From: Synchiropus splendidus
Lineage: Eukaryota; Chordata; Actinopteri; Syngnathiformes; Callionymidae
Assembly: GCF_027744825.2 (NCBI RefSeq)
Contig: NC_071348.1
Coordinates: 22,043,563 to 22,107,562, forward strand
Reading direction: 5' to 3'
DNA: 64,000 bases
Part shown: piece by piece, positions 53,101 through 64,000 of the stretch
How positions within the stretch are numbered: the stretch's first letter is position 1
Layout of the letters: each line of letters opens with the position of its first letter
Made by a program: the position numbers and the translations under genes
The notes under the pieces: generated by a model
Database searches by the model: none
Told to the model about the DNA's origin: nothing
The model's input: the letters and a program-made list of their open reading frames with translations, nothing else

Positions 53101-54897
53101 CTTTGGAAAAACACTTCAGACAGTTTAGATTTGATGTGCAACTACTAGAACGACCCTTTCTGCTATAGTGGGAGGTTAAAATTTCATGTTCTGAAGCTTT
53201 CATGAAAAGTTATGGCACAATGCACAAAAACGCTTTTCAGCCTGAGATAAGGTGGGTTTCGGAACGCCAAACATAAAAGTGTTGATAACTTTTGAAAAAC
53301 ACTTCAGACAGCTTAGATTTGATGTGCAACTACTAGAAAGACCATTTCTGCTATAGTGGATGGTTAAAATTTCATGTTCTGAAGCTTCCCTGAAAAGTTA
53401 TGGCACAATGCACAAAAACGCTTTTCAGCCTGAGATAAGGTGGGTTTCGGAACGCCAAACATAAAAGTGTTGATAACTTTGGAAAAACACTTCAGACAGT
53501 TTAGATTTGATGTGCAACTACTAGAAAGACCCTTTCTGCTATAGTGGGAGGTTAAAATTTCATGTTCTGAAGCTTCCCTGAAAAGTTATGGCACAATGCA
53601 CAAAAACGCTTTTCAGCCTGAGATAAGGTGGGTTTCGGAACGCCAAACATAAAAGTGTTGATAACTTTGGAAAAACACTTCAGACAGTTTAGATTTGATG
53701 TGCAACTACTAGAAAGACCCTTTCTGCTATAGTGGGAGGTTAAAATTTCATGTTCTGAAGCTTTCCTGAAAAGTTATGGCACAATGCACAAAAACGCTTT
53801 TCAGCCTGAGATAAGGTGGGTTTCGGAACGCCAAACATAAAAGTGTTGATAACTTTCGAAAAACACTTCAGAGAGCTTAGATTTGATGTGCACCTACTAG
53901 AAAGACCCTTTCTGCTATAGTGGGAGGTTAAAATTTCATGTTCTGAAGCTTCCCTGAAAAGTTATGGCACAATGCGTAAAAACGCTTTTCAGCCTGAGAT
54001 AAGGTGGGTTTCGGAACGCCAAACATAAAAGTGTTGATAACTTTGGAAAAACACTTCAGACAGTTTAGATTTGATGTGCAACTACCAGAAAGACCCTTTC
54101 TGCTATAGTGGGAGGTTAAAATTTCATGTTCTGAAGCTTTCCTGAAAAGTTATGGCACAATGCACAAAAACGCTTTTCAGCCTGAGATAAGGTGGGTTTC
54201 GGAACGCCAAACATAAAAGTGTTGATAACTTTTGAAAAACACTTCAGACAGCTTAGATTTGATGTGCAACTACTAGAAAGACCCTTTCTGCTATAGTGGG
54301 AGGTTAAAATTTCATGTTCTGAAGCTTCCCTGAAAAGTTATGGCACAATGCACAAAAACGCTTTTCAGCCTGAGATAAGGTGGGTTTCGGAACGCCAAAC
54401 ATAAAAGTGTTGATAACTTTGGAAAAACACTTCAGACAGTTTAGATTTGATGTGCAACTACTAGAACGACCCTTTCTGCTATAGTGGGAGGTTAAAATTT
54501 CATGTTCTGAAGCTTTCCTGAAAAGTTATGGCACAATGCACAAAAACGCTTTTCAGCCTGAGATAAGGTGGGTTTCGGAACGCCAAACATAAAAGTGTTG
54601 ATAACTTTTGAAAAACACTTCAGACAGCTTAGATTTGATGTGCAACTACTAGAAAGACCATTTCTGCTATAGTGGGAGGTTAAAATTTCATGTTCTGAAG
54701 CTTCCCTGAAAAGTTATGGCACAATGCACAAAAACGCTTTTCAGCCTGAGATAAGGTGGGTTTCGGAACGCCAAACATAAAAGTGTTGATAACTTTGGAA
54801 AAACACTTCAGACAGTTTAGATTTGATGTGCAACTACTAGAAAGACCCTTTCTGCTATAGTGGGAGGTTAAAATTTCATGTTCTGAAGCTTCCCTGA
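50198..54897 (+). repeat. Higher-order block: 10- and 7-monomer spacing
   Basis: The series CTACCAGAAAG (type B), type D, AGAACGACCC (type E), then AGACCATTTCTG (type D), then type E occurs at about 50762-51701, 52642-53581 and 53958-54897. The first two are 1880 bp apart (10 monomers) and their match spans 50198-51889 and 52078-53769. The third follows after 1316 bp (7 monomers). The AGAACGACCC and AGACCATTTCTG pair is also present at about 49015-49210 without the CTACC mark, and again at 63491-63690, which shows this pair spread widely. Confidence 0.88.
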
Positions 54898-55461
54898 AAA
54901 GTTATGGCACAATGCACAAAAACGCTTTTCAGCCTGAGATAAGGTGGGTTTCGGAACGCCAAACATAAAAGTGTTAATAACTTTGGAAAAACACTTCAGA
55001 CAGTTTAGATTTGATGTGCAACTACTAGAAAGACCCTTTCTGCTATAGTGGGAGGTTAAAATTTCATGTTCTGAAGCTTCCCTGAAAAGTTATGGCACAA
55101 TGCACAAAAACGCTTTTCAGCCTGAGATAAGGTGGGTTTCGGAACGCCAAACATAAAAGTGTTGATAACTTTTGAAAAACACTTCAGACAGCTTAGATTT
55201 GATGTGCAACTACTAGAAAGACCCTTTCTGCTATAGTGGGAGGTTAAAATTTCATGTTCTGAAGCTTCCCTGAAAAGTTATGGCACAATGCACAAAAACG
55301 CTTTTCAGCCTGAGATAAGGTGGGTTTCGGAACGCCAAACATAAAAGTGTTGATAACTTTGGAAAAACACTTCAGACAGTTTAGATTTGATGTGCAACTA
55401 CTAGAAAGACCCTTTCTGCTATAGTGGGAGGTTAAAATTTCATGTTCTGAAGCTTCCCTGA

Positions 55462-57341
55462 AAAGTTATGGCACAATGCACAAAAACGCTTTTCAGCCTG
55501 AGATAAGGTGGGTTTCGGAACGCCAAACATAAAAGTGTTGATAACTTTCGAAAAACACTTCAGAGAGCTTAGATTTGATGTGCACCTACTAGAAAGACCC
55601 TTTCTGCTATAGTGGGAGGTTAAAATTTCATGTTCTGAAGCTTCCCTGAAAAGTTATGGCACAATGCGTAAAAACGCTTTTCAGCCTGAGATAAGGTGGG
55701 TTTCGGAACGCCAAACATAAAAGTGTTAATAACTTTGGAAAAACACTTCAGACAGTTTAGATTTGATGTGCAACTACTAGAAAGACCCTTTCTGCTATAG
55801 TGGGAGGTTAAAATTTCATGTTCTGAAGCTTTCCTGAAAAGTTATGGCACAATGCACAAAAACGCTTTTCAGCTTGAGATAAGGTGGGTTTCGGAACGCC
55901 AAACATAAAAGTGTTGATAACTTTTGAAAAACACTTCAGACAGCTTAGATTTGATGTGCAACTACTAGAAAGACCCTTTCTGCTATAGTGGGAGGTTAAA
56001 ATTTCATGTTCTGAAGCTTCCCTGAAAAGTTATGGCACAATGCACAAAAACGCTTTTCAGCCTGAGATAAGGTGGGTTTCGGAACGCCAAACATAAAAGT
56101 GTTGATAACTTTGGAAAAACACTTCAGACAGTTTAGATTTGATGTGCAACTACTAGAACGACCCTTTCTCCTATAGTGGGAGGTTAAAATTTCATGTTCT
56201 GAAGCTTTCCTGAAAAGTTATGGCACAATGCACAAAAACGCTTTTCAGCCTGAGATAAGGTGGGTTTCGGAACGCCAAACATAAAAGTGTTGATAACTTT
56301 TGAAAAACACTTCAGACAGCTTAGATTTGATGTGCAACTACTAGAAAGACCCTTTCTGCTATAGTGGGAGGTTAAAATTTCATGTTCTGAAGCTTCCCTG
56401 AAAAGTTATGGCACAATGCACAAAAACGCTTTTCAGCCTGAGATAAGGTGGGTTTCGGAACGCCAAACATAAAAGTGTTGATAACTTTGGAAAAACACTT
56501 CAGAGAGTTTAGATTTGATGTGCAACTACTAGAAAGACCCTTTCTGCTATAGTGGGAGGTTAAAATTTCATGTTCTGAAGCTTCCCTGAAAAGTTATGGC
56601 ACAATGCACAAAAACGCTTTTCAGCCTGAGATAAGGTGGGTTTCGGAACGCCAAACATAAAAGTGTTGATAACTTTCGAAAAACACTTCAGAGAGCTTAG
56701 ATTTGATGTGCACCTACTAGAAAGACCCTTTCTGCTATAGTGGGAGGTTAAAATTTCATGTTCTGAAGCTTCCCTGAAAAGTTATGGCACAATGCGTAAA
56801 AACGCTTTTCAGCCTGAGATAAGGTGGGTTTCGGAACGCCAAACATAAAAGTGTTAATAACTTTGGAAAAACACTTCAGACAGTTTAGATTTGATGTGCA
56901 ACTACTAGAAAGACCCTTTCTGCTATAGTGGGAGGTTAAAATTTCATGTTCTGAAGCTTTCCTGAAAAGTTATGGCACAATGCACAAAAACGCTTTTCAG
57001 CTTGAGATAAGGTGGGTTTCGGAACGCCAAACATAAAAGTGTTGATAACTTTTGAAAAACACTTCAGACAGCTTAGATTTGATGTGCAACTACTAGAAAG
57101 ACCCTTTCTGCTATAGTGGGAGGTTAAAATTTCATGTTCTGAAGCTTCCCTGAAAAGTTATGGCACAATGCACAAAAACGCTTTTCAGCCTGAGATAAGG
57201 TGGGTTTCGGAACGCCAAACATAAAAGTGTTGATAACTTTGGAAAAACACTTCAGACAGTTTAGATTTGATGTGCAACTACTAGAACGACCCTTTCTGCT
57301 ATAGTGGGAGGTTAAAATTTCATGTTCTGAAGCTTTCCTGA
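55462..57341 (+). repeat. Six-monomer (1128-bp) offset duplication
   Basis: The segment at about 55462-56213 matches 56590-57341 at an offset of 1128 bp (6 monomers). Both carry a type A copy, a mixed copy that begins like type B (GCGTAAAAAC) but has the type C GTTAATAAC, a type D copy with CAGCTTGAGATAAGG, and an AGAACGACCC type E copy. The first alone has CTTTCTCCTATAG at 56166. Confidence 0.87.
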
Positions 57342-60300
57342 AAAGTTATGGCACAATGCACAAAAACGCTTTTCAGCCTGAGATAAGGTGGGTTTCGGAA
57401 CGCCAAACATAAAAGTGTTGATAACTTTGGAAAAACTCTTCAGACAGTTTAGATTTGATGTGCAACTACTAGAAAGACCCTTTCTGCTATAGTGGGAGGT
57501 TAAAATTTCATGTTCTGAAGCTTCCCTGAAAAGTTATGGCACAATGCACAAAAACGCTTTTCAGCCTGAGATAAGGTGGGTTTCGGAACGCCAAACATAA
57601 AAGTGTTGATAACTTTTGAAAAACACTTCAGACAGCTTAGATTTGATGTGCAACTACTAGAAAGACCATTTCTGCTATAGTGGGAGGTTAAAATTTCATG
57701 TTCTGAAGCTTCCCTGAAAAGTTATGGCACAATGCACAAAAACGCTTTTCAGCCTGAGATAAGGTGGGTTTCGGAACGCCAAACATAAAAGTGTTGATAA
57801 CTTTGGAAAAACACTTCAGACAGTTTAGATTTGATGTGCAACTACTAGAAAGACCCTTTCTGCTATAGTGGGAGGTTAAAATTTCATGTTCTGAAGCTTC
57901 CCTGAAAAGTTATGGCACAATGCACAAAAACGCTTTTCAGCCTGAGATAAGGTGGGTTTCGGAACGCCAAACATAAAAGTGTTAATAACTTTGGAAAAAC
58001 ACTTCAGACAGTTTAGATTTGATGTGCAACTACTAGAAAGACCCTTTCTGCTATAGTGGGAGGTTAAAATTTCATGTTCTGAAGCTTCCCTGAAAAGTTA
58101 TGGCACAATGCACAAAAACGCTTTTCAGCCTGAGATAAGGTGGGTTTCGGAACGCCAAACATAAAAGTGTTGATAACTTTCGAAAAACACTTCAGAGAGC
58201 TTAGATTTGATGTGCACCTACTAGAAAGACCCTTTCTGCTGTAGTGGGAGGTTAAAATTTCATGTTCTGAAGCTTCCCTGAAAAGTTATGGCACAATGCG
58301 TAAAAACGCTTTTCAGCCTGAGATAAGGTGGGTTTCGGAACGCCAAACATAAAAGTGTTGATAACTTTGGAAAAACACTTCAGACAGTTTAGATATGATG
58401 TGCAACTACTAGAAAGACCCTTTCTGCTATAGTGGGAGGTTAAAATTTCATGTTCTGAAGCTTTCCTGAAAAGTTATGGCACAATGCACAAAAACGCTTT
58501 TCAGCCTGAGATAAGGTGGGTTTCGGAAAGCCAAACATAAAAGTGTTGATAACTTTTGAAAAACACTTCAGACAGCTTAGATTTGATGTGCAACTACTAG
58601 AAAGACCCTTTCTGCTATAGTGGGAGGTTAAAATTTCATGTTCTGAAGCTTCCCTGAAAAGTTATGGCACAATGCACAAAAACGCTTTTCAGCCTGAGAT
58701 AAGGTGGGTTTCGGAACGCCAAACATAAAAGTGTTGATAACTTTGGAAAAACACTTCAGACAGTTTAGATTTGATGTGCAACTACTAGAAAGACCCTTTC
58801 TGCTATAGTGGGAGGTTAAAATTTCATGTTCTGAAGCTTTCCTGAAAAGTTATGGCACAATGCACAAAAACGCTTTTCAGCCTGAGATAAGGTGGGTTTC
58901 GGAACGCCAAACATAAAAGTGTTGATAACTTTTGAAAAACACTTCAGACAGCTTAGATTTGATGTGCAACTACTAGAAAGACACTTTCTGCTATAGTGGG
59001 AGGTTAAAATTTCATGTTCTGAAGCTTCCCTGAAAAGTTATGGCACAATGCACAAAAACGCTTTTCAGCCTGAGATAAGGTGGGTTTCGGAACGCCAAAC
59101 ATAAAAGTGTTGATAACTTTGGAAAAACACTTCAGACAGTTTAGATTTGATGTGCAACTACTAGAAAGACCCTTTCTGCTATAGTAGGACGTTAAAATTT
59201 CATGTTCTGAAGCTTCCCTGAAAAGTTATGGCACAATGCACAAAAACGCTTTTCAGCCTGAGATAAGGTGGGTTTCGGAACGCCAAACATAAAAGTGTTA
59301 ATAACTTTGGAAAAACACTTCAGACAGTTTAGATTTGATGTGCAACTACTAGAAAGACCCTTTCTGCTATAGTGGGAGGTTAAAATTTCATGTTCTGAAG
59401 CTTCCCTGAAAAGTTATGGCACAATGCACAAAAACGCTTTTCAGCCTGAGATAAGGTGGGTTTCGGAACGCCAAACATAAAAGTGTTGATAACTTTCGAA
59501 AAACACTTCAGAGAGCTTAGATTTGATGTGCACCTACTAGAAAGACCCTTTCTGCTATAGTGGGAGGTTAAAATTTCATGTTCTGAAGCTTCCCTGAAAA
59601 GTTATGGCACAATGCGTAAAAACACTTTTTAGCCTGAGATAAGGTGGGTTTCGGAACGCCAAACATAAAAGTGTTGATAACTTTGGAAAAACACTTCAGA
59701 CAGTTTAGATTTGATGTGCAACTACTAGAAAGACCCTTTCTGCTATAGTGGGAGGTTAAAATTTCATGTTCTGAAGCTTTCCTGAAAAGTTATGGCACAA
59801 TGCACAAAAACGCTTTTCAGCCTGAGATAAGGTGGGTTTCGGAACGCCAAACATAAAAGTGTTGATAACTTTTGAAAAACACTTCAGACAGCTTAGATTT
59901 GATGTGCAACTACTAGAAAGACCCTTTCTGCTATAGTGGGAGGTTAAAATTTCATGTTCTAAAGCTTCCCTGAAAAGTTATGGCACAATGCGTAAAAACG
60001 CTTTTCAGCCTGAGATAAGGTGGGTTTCGGAACGCCAAACATAAAAGTGTTGATAACTTTGGAAAAACACTTCAGACAGTATAGATTTGATGTGCAACTA
60101 CTAGAAAGACCCTTTCTGCTATAGTGGGAGGTTAAAATTTCATGTTCTGAAGCTTCCCTGAAAAGTTATGGCACAATGCACAAAAACGCTTTTCAGCCTG
60201 AGATAAGGTGGGTTTCGGAACGCCAAACATAAAAGTGTTGATAACTTTGGAAAAACACTTCAGACAGTATAGATTTGATGTGCAACTACTAGAAAGACCC

Positions 60301-61046
60301 TTTCTGCTATAGTGGGAGGTTAAAATTTCATGTTCTGAAGCTTCCCTGAAAAGTTATGGCACAATGCACAAAAACGCTTTTCAGCCTGAGATAAGGTGGG
60401 TTTCGGAACGCCAAACATAAAAGTGTTAATAACTTTGGAAAAACACTTCAGACAGTTTAGATTTGATGTGCAACTACTAGAAAGACCCTTTCTGCTATAG
60501 TGGGAGGTTAAAATTTCATGTTCTGAAGCTTCCCTGAAAAGTTATGGCACAATGCACAAAAACGCTTTTCAGCCTGAGATAAGGTGGGTTTCGGAACGCC
60601 AAACATAAAAGTGTTGATAACTATCGAAAAACACTTCAGAGAGCTTAGATTTGATGTGCACCTACTAGAAAGACCCTTTCTGCTATAGTGGGAGGTTAAA
60701 ATTTCATGTTCTGAAGCTTCCCTGAAAAGTTATGGCACAATGCGTAAAAACGCTTTTCAGCCTGAGATAAGGTGGGTTTCGGAACGCCAAACATAAAAGT
60801 GTTGATAACTTTGGAAAAACACTTCAGACAGTTTAGATTTGATGTGCAACTACTAGAAAGACCCTTTCTGCTATAGTGGGAGGTTAAAATTTCATGTTCT
60901 GAAGCTTCCCTGAAAAGTTATGGCACAATGCACAAAAACGCTTTTCAGCCTGAGATAAGGTGGGTTTCGGAACGCCAAACATAAAAGTGTTAATAACTTT
61001 GGAAAAACACTTCAGACAGTTTAGATTTGATGTGCAACTACTAGAA

Positions 61047-61056
61047 AGACCGTTCT
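61047..61056 (+). repeat. One-base deletion
   Basis: AGACCGTTCTGC stands where almost every other copy reads AGACCCTTTCTGC, so one base is lost and one changed. The copy is 187 bp long, and the register returns to the exact 188-bp spacing of the window start. It also breaks the right arm of the AGAAAG/CTTTCT hairpin. Confidence 0.9.
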
Positions 61057-62500
61057 GCTATAGTGGGAGGTTAAAATTTCATGTTCTGAAGCTTCCCTGA
61101 AAAGTTATGGCACAATGCACAAAAACGCTTTTCAGCCTGAGATAAGGTGGGTTTCGGAACGCCAAACATAAAAGTGTTGATAACTTTGGAAAAACACTTC
61201 AGACAGTATAGATTTGATGTGCAACTACTAGAAAGACCCTTTCTGCTATAGTGGGAGGTTAAAATTTCATGTTCTGAAGCTTCCCTGAAAAGTTATGGCA
61301 CAATGCACAAAAACGCTTTTCAGCCTGAGATAAGGTGGGTTTCGGAACGCCAAACATAAAAGTGTTAATAACTTTGGAAAAACACTTCAGACAGTTTAGA
61401 TTTGATGTGCAACTACTAGAAAGACCCTTTCTGCTATAGTGGGAGGTTAAAATTTCATGTTCTGAATCTTCCCTGAAAAGTTATGGCACAATGCACAAAA
61501 ACGCTTTTCAGCCTGAGATAAGGTGGGTTTCGGAACGCCAAACATAAAAGTGTTAATAACTTTGGAAAAACACTTCAGACAGTTTAGATTTGATGTGCAA
61601 CTACTAGAAAGACCCTTTCTGCTATAGTGGGAGGTTAAAATTTCATGTTCTGAAGCTTCCCTGAAAAGTTATGGCACAATGCACAAAAACGCTTTTCAGC
61701 CTGAGATAAGGTGGGTTTCGGAACGCCAAACATAAAAGTGTTGATAACTTTCGAAAAACACTTCAGACAGCTTAGATTTGATGTGCACCTACTAGAAAGA
61801 CCCTTTCTGCTATAGTGGGAGGTTAAAATTTCATGTTCTGAAGCTTCCCTGAAAAGTTATGGCACAATGCACAAAAACGCTTTTCAGCCTGAGATAAGGT
61901 GGGTTTCGGAACGCCAAACATAAAAGTGTTGATAACTTTCGAAAAACACTTCAGAGAGCTTAGATTTGATGTGCACCTACTAGAAAGACCCTTTCTGCTA
62001 TAGTGGGAGGTTAAAATTTCATGTTCTGAAGCTTCCCTGAAAAGTTATGGCACAATGCGTAAAAACGCTTTTCAGCCTGAGATAAGGTGGGTTTCGGAAC
62101 GCCAAACATAAAAGTGTTGATAACTTTGGAAAAACACTTCAGACAGTTTAGATTTGATGTGCAACTACTAGAAAGACCCTTTCTGCTATAGTGGGAGGTT
62201 AAAATTTCATGTTCTGAAGCTTCCCTGAAAAGTTATGGCACAATGCACAAAAACGCTTTTCAGCCTGAGATAAGGTGGGTTTCGGAACGCCAAACATAAA
62301 AGTGTTAATAACTTTGGAAAAACACTTCAGACAGTTTAGATTTGATGTGCAACTACTAGAAAGACCCTTTCTGCTATAGTGGGAGGTTAAAATTTCATGT
62401 TCTGAAGCTTCCCTGAAAAGTTATGGCACAATGCACAAAAACGCTTTTCAGCCTGAGATAAGGTGGGTTTCGGAACGCCAAACATAAAAGTGTTGATAAC

Positions 62501-62511
62501 TTTTGCAAAAA
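62501..62511 (+). repeat. One-base insertion (extra C)
   Basis: ACTTTTGCAAAAACAC stands where type D copies read ACTTTTGAAAAACAC. This gives a 189-bp copy and shifts the register by +1 to the end of the window. The same copy has the private change CAGCTTATATTTG. Confidence 0.9.
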
Positions 62512-64000
62512 CACTTCAGACAGCTTATATTTGATGTGCAACTACTAGAAAGACCCTTTCTGCTATAGTGGGAGGTTAAAATTTCATGTTCTGAAGCTTC
62601 CCTGAAAAGTTATGGCACAATGCAGAAAAACGCTTTTCAGCCTGAGATAAGGTGGGTTTCGGAACGCCAAACATAAAAGTGTTGATAACTTTGGAAAAAC
62701 ACTTCAGACAGTTTAGATTTGATGTGCAACTACTAGAAAGACCCTTTCTGCTATAGTGGGAGGTTAAAATTTCATGTTCTGAAGCTTCCCTGAAAAGTTA
62801 TGGCACAATGCACAAAAACGCTTTTCAGCCTGAGATAAGGTGGGTTTCGGAACGCCAAACATAAAAGTGTTAATAACTTTGGAAAAACACTTCAGACAGT
62901 TTAGATTTGATGTGCAACTACTAGAAAGACCCTTTCTGCTATAGTGGGAGGTTAAAATTTCATGTTCTGAAGCTTCCCTGAAAAGTTATGGCACAATGCA
63001 CAAAAACGCTTTTCAGCCTGAGATAAGGTGGGTTTCGGAACGCCAAACATAAAAGTGTTGATAACTTTCGAAAAACACTTCAGAGAGCTTAGATTTGATG
63101 TGCACCTACTAGAAAGACCCTTTCTGCTATAGTGGGAGGTTAAAATTTCATGTTCTGAAGCTTCCCTGAAAAGTTATGGCACAATGCGTAAAAACGCTTT
63201 TCAGCCTGAGATAAGGTGGGTTTCGGAACGCCAAACATAAAAGTGTTGATAACTTTTGAAAAACACTTCAGACAGCTTAGATTTGATGTGCAACTACTAG
63301 AAAGACCCTTTCTGCTATAGTGGGAGGTTAAAATTTCATGTTCTGAAGCTTCCCTGAAAAGTTATGGCACAATGCACAAAAACGCTTTTCAGCCTGAGAT
63401 AAGGTGGGTTTCGGAACGCCAAACATAAAAGTGTTGATAACTTTGGAAAAACACTTCAGACAGTTTAGATTTGATGTGCAACTACTAGAACGACCCTTTC
63501 TGCTATAGTGGGAGGTTAAAATTTCATGTTCTGAAGCTTTCCTGAAAAGTTATGGCACAATGCACAAAAACGCTTTTCAGCCTGAGATAAGGTGGGTTTC
63601 GGAACGCCAAACATAAAAGTGTTGATAACTTTTGAAAAACACTTCAGACAGCTTAGATTTGATGTGCAACTACGAGAAAGACCATTTCTGCTATAGTGGG
63701 AGGTTAAAATTTCATGTTCTGAAGCTTCCCTGAAAAGTTATGGCACAATGCACAAAAACGCTTTTCAGCCTGAGATAAGGTGGGTTTCGGAACGCCAAAC
63801 ATAAAAGTGTTGATAACTTTGGAAAAACACTTCAGACAGTTTAGATTTGATGTGCAACTACTAGAAAGACCCTTTCTGCTATAGTGGGAGGTTAAAATTT
63901 CATGTTCTGAAGCTTCCCTGAAAAGTTATGGCACAATGCACAAAAACGCTTTTCAGCCTGAGATAAGGTGGGTTTCGGAACGCCAAACATAAAAGTGTTG

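Larger units (their letters stand above)
1..64000 (+). repeat. 188-bp satellite DNA array, about 340 head-to-tail monomers
   Basis: The same 188-base unit repeats from the first base to the last, always in the same orientation. The G of the leading AAAGTTATGG falls at 4, 192, 380, 568 and so on, then at 30085, 55465 and 63925, so the register drifts by only one base over 340 copies. Copies differ by substitutions at a handful of positions, by eye roughly 1 to 7 per 188 for most pairs. Both array ends lie outside the window. No insertion of a transposable element, no inversion and no unique spacer interrupts it. Long, homogeneous, nucleosome-scale satellites are typical of eukaryotic centromeric or other constitutive heterochromatin. 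The family is not one I recognise, and centromere function is inference. The strand given is simply the orientation in which I read the monomer. Confidence 0.99.

Noticed and set aside
52988..53203. A 71-codon open reading frame on the minus strand
   Set aside because: Its ATG exists only because one copy has TTTCATG in place of TTTCCTG at about 53201. It reads through ordinary satellite sequence for just over one monomer and stops in the repeat. Because 188 is not a multiple of three, the frame shifts with each copy. No domain, codon bias or conservation as a protein is visible.
1..64000. CRISPR array
   Set aside because: The repeat is 188 bp with no unique spacers; every base of the unit is conserved between copies.
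1..64000. Transposable element, ribosomal RNA or telomere repeat within the array
   Set aside because: No interruption of the 188-bp register larger than one base is seen, and no (TTTAGGG)n or (TTAGGG)n runs, LTR ends or target-site duplications appear.
1..64000. Assignment to a named plant satellite family
   Set aside because: Short phrases such as GAAAAGTTATG feel familiar from legume centromere repeats, but an 11-base resemblance from memory is not evidence, and the full monomer matches nothing I can name.
1..64000. A single fixed higher-order period for the whole window
   Set aside because: Marker spacings of 6, 7, 8, 10, 11, 12, 17, 19, 20 and 21 monomers coexist in different places, so no one unit describes the array.

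Overview
The whole 64 kb is one uninterrupted tandem array of a 188-bp satellite monomer, about 340 copies, all in the same orientation. I found no gene, RNA gene, transposable element, inverted segment or unique sequence. The phase is very strict. With the monomer cut at AAAGTTATGG, copy 1 starts at base 1 and the last, partial copy starts at 63922, one base later than exact 188-bp spacing predicts. Three single-base indels account for this: +1 near 5559-5562, -1 near 61051 and +1 at 62506. The first monomer is about 40% G+C.

A nucleosome-scale, gene-free, homogeneous satellite of this length points to a eukaryotic centromeric, pericentromeric or subtelomeric heterochromatin block. A plant is plausible from the monomer length and style, but I do not recognise the family and cannot name the organism or prove centromere function.

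Below the uniform period there is rich order. Monomers fall into five main variant types, called here A, B, C, D and E, defined by linked differences at about six positions. Their order is far from random. A is usually followed by B, B with a TTTCC end by D, D by E, and E by C or A. This suggests an older higher-order unit of four to five monomers (A-B-D-E, with or without C; about 0.75-0.94 kb). Younger private mutations mark larger duplicated blocks on top of this. They show a 7-mer/11-mer family at 3.4-8.1 kb, a 7-mer (1316 bp) family at 12.2-19.0 kb, mixed 8/6/7-mer spacing at 20.5-25.8 kb, two 12-mer (2256 bp) duplications at 29.5-36.7 kb, a 17-mer (3196 bp) tandem duplication at 38.7-44.7 kb, 10-mer and 7-mer blocks at 50.2-54.9 kb, and a 6-mer duplication at 55.5-57.3 kb. 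Different stretches therefore expanded separately, by unequal exchange or similar processes, with no single fixed higher-order period.

The 188-bp period is not a multiple of three and every frame carries stops in the monomer, so the array is non-coding. The monomer itself holds short dyad symmetries, including an AGAAAG-ACC-CTTTCT hairpin. Three CpG sites are shared by nearly all copies, and further CpGs are type-specific.
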